Positions 39,384 to 47,709 of a DNA stretch of 64,000 nt are shown here, piece by piece. Location: contig NZ_CP075523.1 of NCBI RefSeq assembly GCF_018502385.1, positions 434,001-498,000 on the forward strand. The letters are read 5' to 3'. Positions within the stretch are counted from its first letter, which is position 1, and each line of letters opens with the position of its first letter. Both the position numbers and the translations under genes were made by a program. The notes beneath the pieces were generated by a model, which saw only the letters and a program-made list of their open reading frames with translations, was not told the DNA's origin and made no database searches. Source of the DNA: Synechococcus sp. LA31. Its GTDB lineage: Bacteria; Cyanobacteriota; Cyanobacteriia; PCC-6307; Cyanobiaceae.

Positions 39384-40295
39384 GTGACCGCTTCGGTTTC
39401 GCCTCGCCCGTTGATTCGCGACCTGCACGCCGCCGTTGCTGATTTGCAGGCCAAGCCCATCCAGCCGGCGACCACCCGTCTTGTGCTGCTCCTCAGCCTG
39501 TTGGCCCTCGGCGGCATCGGCTACTGGTTGCTGCCGTCATGGCCCCTGCGTCTGGCGGCGGCCCTGTTGGTGGCATTGGCGGAAACCCTGCTGTTGATCG
39601 CCACCCATGAGGCCTGCCACGGCACCTTGCTGGGCCGGCGCCATCTCGAGCTGGTCTTGGCGGCACTGATCAGTTGGCCCATGGCCTGGCCCTTGTTCAC
39701 CTATCGCTTGCTGCACCGCCTGCATCACCGCTGGAACGGCTGCGATCGCCGCGATCCGGAACGGGTGGATCTGCCCCGCCGCGCTCCCTGGCGGCAGCTG
39801 GTGCTGGCTGGGGGGGCAGGTTTGATTGTTCACACCCTTCAAGCAGCGCTTGTGCTCCAGGCGCAGCAGCCGGCCTTACGCCGGGCGTTGCTGATCGATG
39901 CCATCGGGGTGCTGTTGGTACAGGGGTTGATTCTGGTGCTGGTGGTTCAGCATGGGCAATGGCTGGCCTATGGGTTGTGCTGGCTGGTGGTGGAGCGCGT
40001 GGCCGGTGCGATCTTGCAATTGCGCGGTGCCATTGAGCATTGGCTGCTCTGGCAACCGCAAACTCATCCCTTGCTCACGCAGCTCTACTGCTCCCGCACC
40101 GTTGTCGTGCCGGGCTGGCTCAGCCCCTTGCTCGGAGGTTTGCCTCACCACAGCGTCCATCACGCCTTCCCCGCGATTCCTACGGATCGGTTGAAGCAGG
40201 CCACCCAGCGGGTTGATGCGGTGTTGGCGAGGCACGGCTACCCCCCTCTGCCCTGTTGCCAGGGATACAAGGAGGCCCTGATGCTGCTGGGCTGA
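39384..40295 (+). CDS. Membrane fatty-acid desaturase/hydroxylase family protein
   Basis: About 303 residues with the three histidine boxes of di-iron membrane desaturases: THEACHG, HRLHHRWN and PHHSVHHAF. Four to six membrane helices separate them. The spacing fits fatty-acid desaturases or beta-carotene ketolase/hydroxylase-like enzymes; the substrate cannot be decided. GTG 39384 or TTG 39363 may start it. Only 23 bp separate it from the MBL-fold gene, suggesting an operon. Confidence 0.82.
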   Translation: MTASVSPRPLIRDLHAAVADLQAKPIQPATTRLVLLLSLLALGGIGYWLLPSWPLRLAAALLVALAETLLLIATHEACHGTLLGRRHLELVLAALISWPMAWPLFTYRLLHRLHHRWNGCDRRDPERVDLPRRAPWRQLVLAGGAGLIVHTLQAALVLQAQQPALRRALLIDAIGVLLVQGLILVLVVQHGQWLAYGLCWLVVERVAGAILQLRGAIEHWLLWQPQTHPLLTQLYCSRTVVVPGWLSPLLGGLPHHSVHHAFPAIPTDRLKQATQRVDAVLARHGYPPLPCCQGYKEALMLLG

Positions 40296-40331
40296 TCTCG
40301 GCAGACTGGGTTCTTCCAGCACAGAGAGCCG

Positions 40332-41654
40332 ATGGGGGCGGAGCGCGGCGTGAGCCTGCTCGAGGCTTCGCGTTTTTGGTGGCGCCTCGGCTGGGTCAGT
40401 TTTGGTGGGCCTGCCGGTCAGATCGCGCTGTTGCACCACGAACTGGTGGAGCAGCGCCGTTGGCTGAGTGAACGGCGCTACTTGCATGCCCTCAATTTCT
40501 GCATGCTGCTGCCGGGGCCTGAGGCCACCCAGCTGGCCACCTACTTGGGCTGGCTGATGCATGGCTGGCTGGGTGGTGTGATCGCCGGTGTGCTGTTTCT
40601 GCTGCCCTCGGCGCTGCTGCTCAGCCTGCTGGCCTGGCTCTATGCGCTCTGGGGCGCGATGCCCTGGATGGAGGCGCTGTTCGCCGCGCTCAAGCCGGCC
40701 GTGTTGGCCATCGTGATCGTGGCTGCCTGGCGGCTGGGGCGGCGCACCCTGCGTACGCCCTTGCATGGGGCATTGGCGTTGGTGGCGTTGCTGCTGTTGA
40801 GCAGTGATGCTGTTCCCTATCCGGCACTGGTGCTGGGGGCAGCCCTTGTGGGTTGGCTGGCGATGCGGCTGCGGCCGGGCTGGCTGCTGCCACGGGCGCA
40901 ACGCGCCATCGCGGCGGCCACGGGCCCAGGCGATGGCGAGTTGCCGGAGGCGATCCATGGCGACCACACCCCCACCCCTGCCCATGCCCAGTTCAGCCGT
41001 TCAGCACTGTTGCGTGCCCTGCTGGCCTGGGGAACGGCCTTCATGCTGCCGTTGGCGGCGCTGGTGTTGGCGAGCGGTTGGGATGGGGTGCTCAGCCAGA
41101 TGGGGCGCTTTTTCACGCAGGTGGCCCTGGTGAGTTTCGGGGGGGCCTATGCCGTGTTGCCCTACGTGGCCCAGGGGGCCGTGGAGCATCACCACTGGCT
41201 CTCGGCAGGGCAGATGCTGGATGGGTTGGCGCTGGGTGAAACCACGCCCGGGCCGCTAATCATGGTGCTGGCCTTTGTGGGCTTCATGGGCGGTTGGAAC
41301 ACCGGTGCCGGCGGCTGGGCGGCAGCGGCCGTCACCGTTTGGTTCACCTTTTTGCCCTCTTTCGGTTTCATCCTGGTGGGTGCGCCGCTGGTGGAGGCCA
41401 GCCGCGGCGATCAGCGCTTCACAGCTCCGCTTACGGCGATCACGGCAGCCTTGGTGGGCGTGATCGCCAGCTTGACCATCTTTTTCGCTGTGCCCGTGTT
41501 GTGGCCCAGCGCTGGCTTTGATGCCCCAGCGGCTCTGGTGGTGGCGGCATCGCTGCTGTTGCTGTTGCGATGCCGCTGGGGGGTGATTCGGCTGATCGGC
41601 GCGGCAGCGCTCCTGGGGCTGCTGCGCTACAGCCTCAGCCTGCTGCCTTGGTGA
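40332..41654 (+). CDS. chrA: Chromate transporter ChrA
   Basis: 440 residues, bidomain (long-chain) CHR protein with about ten helices. Each half carries the family signature: FGGPAGQIALLHHELVEQRRW with LLPGPEATQLATYLGW, and SFGGAYAVLPYVAQGAVE with TTPGPLIMVLAFVGF. ChrA extrudes chromate (and possibly sulfate-like anions) driven by the proton or membrane potential. It starts 36 bp after the desaturase gene. Confidence 0.93.
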   Translation: MGAERGVSLLEASRFWWRLGWVSFGGPAGQIALLHHELVEQRRWLSERRYLHALNFCMLLPGPEATQLATYLGWLMHGWLGGVIAGVLFLLPSALLLSLLAWLYALWGAMPWMEALFAALKPAVLAIVIVAAWRLGRRTLRTPLHGALALVALLLLSSDAVPYPALVLGAALVGWLAMRLRPGWLLPRAQRAIAAATGPGDGELPEAIHGDHTPTPAHAQFSRSALLRALLAWGTAFMLPLAALVLASGWDGVLSQMGRFFTQVALVSFGGAYAVLPYVAQGAVEHHHWLSAGQMLDGLALGETTPGPLIMVLAFVGFMGGWNTGAGGWAAAAVTVWFTFLPSFGFILVGAPLVEASRGDQRFTAPLTAITAALVGVIASLTIFFAVPVLWPSAGFDAPAALVVAASLLLLLRCRWGVIRLIGAAALLGLLRYSLSLLPW

Positions 41655-41799
41655 GCTTTTCGAGTAGAGGGGCCATCCAGGGTTTCCAAATCTCTGCGGC
41701 GGCCCCATGGCTGCACGGCCGATACAGGCTTCGCGCGCGGATCGTGTTGAGAAACAGCAGTAGTTCCTGCTCAGTCAGCTGTACAACCACAGAGCGCAT
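41635..41799 (-). CDS. Small hypothetical protein
   Basis: 54 residues from ATG 41799: MRSVVVQLTEQELLLFLNTIRA followed by a Trp/Lys-containing end (EIWKPWMAPLLEKLTKA). The amphipathic helical pattern looks coding and the style resembles short picocyanobacterial orphans. No ribosome-binding site is seen, and it overlaps the chrA end by 20 bp. It lies downstream of psbA on the same strand. Uncertain. Confidence 0.4.
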   Translation of the reverse strand: MRSVVVQLTEQELLLFLNTIRARSLYRPCSHGAAAEIWKPWMAPLLEKLTKAAG

Positions 41800-41955
41800 A
41801 GAACCCGGACGCAAAGGAGTGGCCCGACGAGGGAACACCAGCTTGATGGCCAGTGTTCGTGGAGAATCAAGCGTTGCTGCAGCTTTCCTGCAGATTGCCT
41901 GCGATGGTGAGCGAATGGGTCGTTCACGGCCAGGGTGACCAACCGCAATCGGTGA

Positions 41956-43017
41956 TCAGGCCAGCTCTGCTGTGGGCTTTGGTGCTGCCGCCAGATCGAG
42001 GGGGAATTGGTGGGCGTTGCGCTCATGCATTGCTTCGATGCCTAGGTTGGCGCGGTTGAGTAGATCGGCCCAGGTGGCAATCATGCGGCCCTGGTGATCG
42101 AGCACTGACTGATTGAAGTTGAAGCCATTGAGATTGAACGCAAAGCTGCTCACGGCTAGGGCCGAGCACCAGATGCCGATCACGGGCCAGGCAGCCAAGA
42201 GAAAATGCACACTGCGGCTGTTATCGCTCGTGGCGTAAGGCATGATCAGCCGACCCAGGTAGCCATGGGCCGCCACAATGTTGTAGGTGGGTTGCTCCTG
42301 CCCGAATAAATAGCCCCGGTTGATTGATTCTTGTTCGGTGGTTTCGCGCACCAGGCTGCTGGTGACCAGCGAGCCGTGCAGCGCCGCCAGCAGGGCTCCG
42401 CCAAAGCTGCCGGCCACGGCCAGCATGTGCAGTGGGTGCATTAACACGTTGTGCTCCGCCTGCAGCACCAACATGAAATTGAAGGTGCCGGAGATGCCCA
42501 ACGGCATCCCATCGGAAAACGATCCCTGCCCCATCGGATACACCAGAAACACCGCCATCGCAGCCGCCCATGGTGCTGAATAGGCCACAGCGATCCAGGG
42601 GCGCATCCCTAACCGATAGGAGAGCTCCCACTGGCGGCCCATCCAGGCGCTGATGCCGATCAGGAAGTGGAACACGATGAGTTGATAAGGCCCGCCGTTG
42701 TAGAGCCATTCCTCCAGGCTGGAGGCTTCCCAGAGGGGATAAAAGTGCAGGCCGATGGCATTGGAGCTCGGCACCACAGCGGCAGTGATCAGATTGTTAC
42801 CGCTGAGCAGGGCTCCACTCACGGGCTCACGGATTCCATCCACATCCACCGCTGGTGCTGCCACGAATGCCATGGCGAAAACCACCGTTGCGGTGAGCAG
42901 GGTGGGAATCATCAGCACGCCGAACCAGCCGATGTAGATCCGGTTGCCGGTGTTGGTGATCCAACTGCAGAAACTCGGCCAGGGATTCACCCAGGCCGCA
43001 CGAAGCGTTGTTGTCAT
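41956..43017 (-). CDS. psbA: Photosystem II D1 protein, divergent form
   Basis: 353 residues. All Mn-cluster and donor-side residues of D1 are present (usual numbering): Tyr161, Asp170, Glu189, His190, His332, Glu333, His337, Asp342 and Ala344, with a short cleavable tail. Non-haem iron ligands His215 and His272 are kept. It departs strongly elsewhere: Gly80 to Ala, Phe124-Cys125-Tyr126 to Ser-Ala-Trp, Phe255 to Leu, Phe260 to Met, Gln261 to Pro, Ser264 to Thr, Phe265 to Ser, Phe285-Thr286 to Cys-Ser. Gln130 is the low-light form. Probably a special-condition D1. Divergent from tspO. Confidence 0.95.
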   Translation of the reverse strand: MTTTLRAAWVNPWPSFCSWITNTGNRIYIGWFGVLMIPTLLTATVVFAMAFVAAPAVDVDGIREPVSGALLSGNNLITAAVVPSSNAIGLHFYPLWEASSLEEWLYNGGPYQLIVFHFLIGISAWMGRQWELSYRLGMRPWIAVAYSAPWAAAMAVFLVYPMGQGSFSDGMPLGISGTFNFMLVLQAEHNVLMHPLHMLAVAGSFGGALLAALHGSLVTSSLVRETTEQESINRGYLFGQEQPTYNIVAAHGYLGRLIMPYATSDNSRSVHFLLAAWPVIGIWCSALAVSSFAFNLNGFNFNQSVLDHQGRMIATWADLLNRANLGIEAMHERNAHQFPLDLAAAPKPTAELA

Positions 43018-43238
43018 GGTTGTTCAAAAAATCTGTCTGATGGCGAGCACCCGTCGGTGGCACTGCTCTGCAGTCATGGGGTCTTGTGGGCCAGACCAGC
43101 AGGCAGGCTTCCTGGAGCACTGCGGATGTCGCCTGCTGCAGGCTGATCCAGGTCGTGGATGACGGAGGCGTCTGCCGCATCACTGCCGCACCGCTGATCA
43201 CTCCCGCTGCATCAGGCTGGATCAGTTGCTCAGGTTGC

Positions 43239-43685
43239 ATGACTGCCGCGATCGTGATCCTGTTGGTGATTGGCACTTTGGTGGTGGTGATCATGCCCAG
43301 CCAGGACGACTTCGCCTGGTTCCTGCGTCTGCGCCGGCCCGGCTGGCTCACCTTTGAAGCACTCATCCCGCTGATCTGGTTGACGATCTACGCCTGCTTC
43401 TATGCCTCGGCGTTGCTGGTGTGGTACCGCACAAGCAGCTGGTGGTTGATGAGCGGCTACCTGCTCCTGCTGCTGTTGGTGCAGAGCTACACCTGGCTGA
43501 TCTGCCGCACCCGCCGCTTGGCCAATGGCACCGGCGTGGGGCTGGCGGGTTGGCTCTGGGGCGTCGCCCTGAGTGTGTTGGTGCTTCGGGTGTCGCAGCC
43601 GGCGGTCTTCCTGTTGATTCCCTATCTGCTGTGGAGCCCGGTGGGCACGCTGGTGACCTGGCAGATGCAACGGCTCAACCGCTGA
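43239..43685 (+). CDS. tspO: TspO/MBR-family tryptophan-rich sensory protein
   Basis: About 148 residues from ATG 43239, five membrane helices and many tryptophans (FLRLRRPGWLTFEALIPLIWL, TSSWWLM, YTWLICRTRRLANG, GWLWGVAL). The family binds porphyrins and cholesterol-like ligands and links tetrapyrrole supply to oxygen, light or stress. The frame is open to 43086 but upstream residues look non-coding. It is divergent from psbA, with about 220 bp between start codons, so a shared control region is possible. Confidence 0.82.
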   Translation: MTAAIVILLVIGTLVVVIMPSQDDFAWFLRLRRPGWLTFEALIPLIWLTIYACFYASALLVWYRTSSWWLMSGYLLLLLLVQSYTWLICRTRRLANGTGVGLAGWLWGVALSVLVLRVSQPAVFLLIPYLLWSPVGTLVTWQMQRLNR

Positions 43686-43780
43686 TCGCAGCCGCTGCCG
43701 TCGCCGCGCATTTGCCGCATGGCGATCAGCGTTGCAGCCGGCTGTGATGCCTAAACCGGGAGCAGGTTCGCCTCGGCTCC

Positions 43781-43990
43781 ATGTTCCTGAGAACCCGGCA
43801 GGATGGCTCCCTGATGGAGGTGTTGAGCCTGCCTCAGCTGTTCGATCCCTTCTGCCCCGCTTTGCGGGGCCGGTTGCACGCCGGGGAAGAACTGCAGGAG
43901 CCGGATTCCTTTCTTAAGACCGAGCTGATCTTTCCTTCTGGTGAACCGCTGCCGTGTTGTTGGCTCGACCCCCACTACAAGCAGCCATAA
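43781..43990 (+). CDS. Small conserved cyanobacterial protein, function unknown
   Basis: 69 residues: LFDPFCPALRGRLHAGEELQEP, then FLKTELIFPSGEPLP and WLDPHYKQ. The SELVFPSGExLPxCWLDPHYR ending is one I associate with a short protein widely conserved in cyanobacteria, without known function. Soluble. Its 3' end overlaps the convergent phosphoribosyltransferase gene by 77 bp. Confidence 0.7.
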   Translation: MFLRTRQDGSLMEVLSLPQLFDPFCPALRGRLHAGEELQEPDSFLKTELIFPSGEPLPCCWLDPHYKQP

Positions 43991-44618
43991 GCGCGAGCAC
44001 CTCGCGATCGCTTACCGGTTCAAAGCGCTGATACCAGGCCCCTACGGCCCAGAGGTCGTCGACCTCCGCCAGGGCAATCAGATCATCGAGCCCGGGTCGT
44101 AGCTGGGCCGCCACCTGCCGGTCGATCACCGGCACGGCCAGCACCAGCAGGCTGGGCTGCACCTGGCGCAGGGATTCCAGCGCGGCCCGTACCGTGAGGC
44201 CTGTGGCGACGCCGTCGTCAACGACCAGTAGCGGGCGGTGCCGCAGGCTTGCCGGAGCCGGGTCGCCGTAGAGGCGCCGCCGCCGCTCCAGCTCATGGCT
44301 TTCTGCCGCCACGATGCGCTGCCGAAGGCTTGGATCCAGGCCATAGCTGCTGGCAGTGGGTTCATCCCAGATCAGGATCCCGCCGGGGGCGATGGCTCCG
44401 AGGGCCAGCTCCGGCGCACGCGGGTGCGCCAGCTTGCGCACGGCCCAGCTGGCTAGGGGCAGTTGCAGGGCGCGGGCTACTTCCGCGGCGACCACCACAC
44501 CTCCGCGCGGGAGGCCCAACACCAGCGCATCGCTTTGTTCACGCCAGGCGCTAAGCCGTTGGGCCAGTGCCTGACCGGCGGCATGGCGGTTAGGCCAGAG
44601 AGCGTTGGCTCGGGCCAT
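43914..44618 (-). CDS. Phosphoribosyltransferase-domain protein
   Basis: 234 residues. PRPP-binding loop LLLVVDDGVATGLTVRAAL near residue 130 and VLGLPRGGVVVAAEVARAL near residue 33 mark the PRTase fold of the kind often annotated putative phosphoribosyl transferase. In other bacteria this type is often next to, or fused with, a dienelactone-hydrolase-like domain in stress loci; a matching hydrolase lies at 50290 here. Start overlaps the end of the upstream ATPase gene by 29 bp, so they are coupled. Confidence 0.82.
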   Translation of the reverse strand: MARANALWPNRHAAGQALAQRLSAWREQSDALVLGLPRGGVVVAAEVARALQLPLASWAVRKLAHPRAPELALGAIAPGGILIWDEPTASSYGLDPSLRQRIVAAESHELERRRRLYGDPAPASLRHRPLLVVDDGVATGLTVRAALESLRQVQPSLLVLAVPVIDRQVAAQLRPGLDDLIALAEVDDLWAVGAWYQRFEPVSDREVLALMAACSGGRANNTAAVHQKERSARS

Positions 44619-47292
44619 GGCGATAGGACCTCCAGGCGATACGGATCTGATCAGCCAGCAATGGTGCGGGGATGCAGAGCAACAGCCACCACCACAACTG
44701 TGACGGGATCGGCGCCATCTGGAAGGTCTGCGCCAGTACCGGCCAGCCCTGCAGGGCGCAGAAGGCCACCAGCTCGAGGCTGATGCCGATCAGCAGGAAG
44801 AGATGGGGGCGTCTGCGCGAACGGCCGCGGCAGGCGAGGGCTGTGCCCACCTGGGCACACACGATCGATCCCAGGGCCACCGCTGAGGCCTGGTGCTGAA
44901 TCATCAGCAAGGCCGCAGTGGCTCGGTGGTGCAGGAGGTCTGGCGCCACAAGCTGGAGCTGGGCTAGGCCCAGCCCGTGGCTCCACCAGGTGAGGCCGTA
45001 GCCGAGCATCGCCAGGATTCCTTCTAGGAGGCCGAAAAACAGATAGGCCTGCTCCAACAGTTGGCGATCCAGCAGGGGTTGGTCACGGCGGCGGGGGAGC
45101 CCTTCCATCACCGTTGTTTCGGGCGGTTCCGCCCCGAGTCCCAGCGCTGGCAACAGATCCGTTCCAAGATCAACCGCGAGGATCTGCAGCACCGTGAGGG
45201 CGGCAGGGATCCTCAGCACGAGCATGGTGAAAAAAGGAGCCACCTCGGCAACGTTTGAAGCCAGGATGTAAAGCAGGAAGCGGCGGATGTTCTGGTACAC
45301 GCCTCGGCCGTGCCGCACCGCGGAGATGATCGTGGCGAAGTTGTCATCCACGAGCACGATGTCGGCGGCCTCGCGAGCCACATCCGTTCCACTGCGCCCC
45401 ATGGCAATACCCACGTCGGCTGCGCGTAGGGCTGGAGCGTCATTGACGCCGTCCCCGGTCACCGCGACCACCTCGCCGAGGGCTTTGTAGCTCTTCACCA
45501 GCCGTAGCTTTTGTTCCGGTGCCATCCGCGCGAACACCAGCCGCGAGCGGAACTTCAGCAGTTGACGCAGCTGGGCATCGCTAAGCCTGGCTAGATCGCT
45601 GCCATTGATCACCCGCACCGGATCATGTTGGGCATGGGCTGGAGTATCCAGGAGGCCGATCTGTCTCGCGATGGCTTCGGCCGTGAGGCCGTAATCCCCC
45701 GTGACCATCGTGACCTTGATGCCCGCCTTGTGGCAGGCCGTGATCGCTTGATGCACCCCCGGGCGGGGTGGATCGTAGAGACCCACAAGACCCATCAGCA
45801 CAAGCTGTTGTTCCTCGATCTGCGGCTGATCGCACGGACGGCAGGCAATGGCCAGCACCCGGTAGCCCTGCCGCGCCATCACGTTGTTGGCGGCGTGCAC
45901 CAGATCCCGCTCTGGTGCGGTGAGGGGCGTCATCACACCGGCATGCCACCAATGGCTGCAACGCTCCAGCAGTTCCACTGGAGCACCCTTGCTGCATTGC
46001 ATCCATGTGCAGGGCAGGGGCCAGCGGCGGTCGTTCTGCCAATGCAGCAGCACGCTCATCAGTCGTCGCGCCGAATCGAAAGGCAGCTCCTGCAGCCTGG
46101 GTAGCCGCTGCCGCTCCTGGTCTGGGTCAATGCCGTTTCGTTGGGCACCCTGCAGCAGAGCCGTTTCGGTGGGATCGCCAACGTTGAGCGAGGCGTTGCA
46201 GCACAGCGATGCCATCAACAGCAGGAGCGGACGATCGCTGCCCCAGGTGTCCTGCAGGGTCATCGCATTGGCTGTGAGTGTTCCGGTTTTGTCGGTGCAG
46301 ATCACGCTCACGCAGCCGAGGGTTTCTACCGCTGAAAGCCGCCGCACCAGCGCCCGCTCCCGCGCCATGCGTTTCACAGCCAGGGCCAACACCAGCGTCA
46401 CTGTGGGCAGCAGGCCCTCAGGCACGTTGGCCACGATGATGCCGATGGAGAACACCAGGCTCTCCAAAGGCGGCACTCCCACCAGCGTGATGCCGGCCAG
46501 AAAGGCGATGGCGCCAAGGCTCAGGGCGATGCCGGTCACGGTCCGCACGATGCGGCCCACCTGCACTTCAAGGGTGCTGGGGGAACGCTCGATGCCGGCA
46601 CTTAGGTGAGCAACCTGGGCAAACTCTGTTTCAGCGCCTGTTGCGTAAACGAGGGCCTGGCAGCGCCCCGCAGCCACGCATGTTCCTGCCGGCAGCAGAT
46701 TGGCTGCTTCCGAAGGATTGCGTTGCTGTGCCAACGCCGCCGACCCGCGCGCCAGCGGCAGTGCTTCACCCGTGAGGAGCGATGCATTGAGCGACAGGGC
46801 CGATGCCTCAATCACCCGGCAGTCGGCTGGCACCTGGTCGCCGGCCTCAAGCTCCAGCAAGTCGCCTGGAACCAGAGCATCCGATGGGAGCTGGGTCATC
46901 AACCCTTGCCGCCAGACGCGCACGTGCTGTGGCAGTACCGCTGTGAGAGCCGCCAGGGTGCGTTCAGCCTGAAAGTCTTGCCAGAAACTGAACAGGCCAT
47001 TGATCAGCACCACGCCCCAAATCGCCCATCCGAGGGAGGGTGTGCCGGCCACGATGGCCATCGCCCCCGCTGCCCAGAGCAGCAGCGCCATGAAGTGCGT
47101 GAGCTGATCGCCCAAGCGCAGGATCAGGGGGCGATGGCGCTGGGGTGGTAAGCAATTGGGCCCGAAATGGGCCAGCCGGAGGTTGGCTTCGAGGCTGCCG
47201 AGGCCTGCTGGGCTGCTGCCTAGGGCAAGCAACGCCTGCTCCGGGCTCAGGCAGCTGATGGGTTGGGCCGCAGGCACTGCCACGGGGATCAC
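44590..47292 (-). CDS. P2C-like cation-transporting ATPase (Na,K-ATPase type)
   Basis: 900 residues. P-type core: LLTGEALPL, ICTDKTGTLTAN (phospho-Asp about residue 334), VTGDGVNDAPAL. TM4 reads VANVPEGLLPTVT, followed by AVKRMARERALVRRLSAVETLG, the pattern of Na,K- and H,K-ATPase alpha subunits. TM5-6 carry SNVAEVAPFF and VDLGTDLLPALGLGAE, again P2C-like, unlike the P2A NLVTDG. It therefore probably moves Na+ or K+/H+ (inference). No beta subunit seen. Its start overlaps the DUF3175 gene by 4 bp. Confidence 0.9.
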   Translation of the reverse strand: MIPVAVPAAQPISCLSPEQALLALGSSPAGLGSLEANLRLAHFGPNCLPPQRHRPLILRLGDQLTHFMALLLWAAGAMAIVAGTPSLGWAIWGVVLINGLFSFWQDFQAERTLAALTAVLPQHVRVWRQGLMTQLPSDALVPGDLLELEAGDQVPADCRVIEASALSLNASLLTGEALPLARGSAALAQQRNPSEAANLLPAGTCVAAGRCQALVYATGAETEFAQVAHLSAGIERSPSTLEVQVGRIVRTVTGIALSLGAIAFLAGITLVGVPPLESLVFSIGIIVANVPEGLLPTVTLVLALAVKRMARERALVRRLSAVETLGCVSVICTDKTGTLTANAMTLQDTWGSDRPLLLLMASLCCNASLNVGDPTETALLQGAQRNGIDPDQERQRLPRLQELPFDSARRLMSVLLHWQNDRRWPLPCTWMQCSKGAPVELLERCSHWWHAGVMTPLTAPERDLVHAANNVMARQGYRVLAIACRPCDQPQIEEQQLVLMGLVGLYDPPRPGVHQAITACHKAGIKVTMVTGDYGLTAEAIARQIGLLDTPAHAQHDPVRVINGSDLARLSDAQLRQLLKFRSRLVFARMAPEQKLRLVKSYKALGEVVAVTGDGVNDAPALRAADVGIAMGRSGTDVAREAADIVLVDDNFATIISAVRHGRGVYQNIRRFLLYILASNVAEVAPFFTMLVLRIPAALTVLQILAVDLGTDLLPALGLGAEPPETTVMEGLPRRRDQPLLDRQLLEQAYLFFGLLEGILAMLGYGLTWWSHGLGLAQLQLVAPDLLHHRATAALLMIQHQASAVALGSIVCAQVGTALACRGRSRRRPHLFLLIGISLELVAFCALQGWPVLAQTFQMAPIPSQLWWWLLLCIPAPLLADQIRIAWRSYRHGPSQRSLA

Positions 47293-47585
47293 GCCGCTGC
47301 TTGCCGGCGCAGGCTGCCCTTGGCCGCCTCCAGCACCTGGCGCTGCTCAGGATCAAGCTTGCGGCCGGCGCGGTTGACATACAGGCAGAGCATCGCCATG
47401 GCACTGGCGTAGGCACTGCGCTTGCGGCGCGTGCTGCCATGGGCAGACTGGAGTAAGGAGGCGGCGATGCGCTCCGGATCGCTCCAGGTGAACAGGCCGG
47501 CCTCAAGATCCAGTGCTGGTGGCCGCTCGGCCACCTGAGCCGACCAGCGGCCGTGGGCTGATACGGGGGTGCTGCTGATTGCCAT
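47289..47585 (-). CDS. DUF3175 family protein
   Basis: 98 residues. Matches the DUF3175 pattern: WSAQVAERPPALDLEAGLFTW, DPERIAASLLQSAHGSTRRK, then SAMAMLCLYVNRAGRKLDPEQR and LEAAKGSLRR. Function unknown; the family occurs widely in proteobacteria and is rich in short helices. Its stop overlaps the P2C-like ATPase start by 4 bp, so it heads a three-gene unit (DUF3175, ATPase, PRTase). Confidence 0.75.
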   Translation of the reverse strand: MAISSTPVSAHGRWSAQVAERPPALDLEAGLFTWSDPERIAASLLQSAHGSTRRKRSAYASAMAMLCLYVNRAGRKLDPEQRQVLEAAKGSLRRQAAA

Positions 47586-47709
47586 GGCGCCAGCCTGATC
47601 AGAGCAGTGCTGCGAGGGCGATGGCTGCCGCGCGCCTACGGCGACGCAGCGTTGATTTCACCTCAGATGCACCGCGGCGGGCCCATGCATCCTGTAGCGC
47701 CGATTGGGT

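Noticed and set aside
41877-41893. CTGCAG-CTTTC-CTGCAG as a psbA terminator
   Set aside because: Only 6-bp arms of a common restriction-site palindrome, no T-run, and about 60 bp past the stop codon; too weak to call.
41956-43017. psbA as a rogue/sentinel D1 or chlorophyll f synthase
   Set aside because: Those types lose Mn-cluster ligands; here Tyr161, Asp170, Glu189, His332, Glu333, Asp342 and Ala344 are all present.
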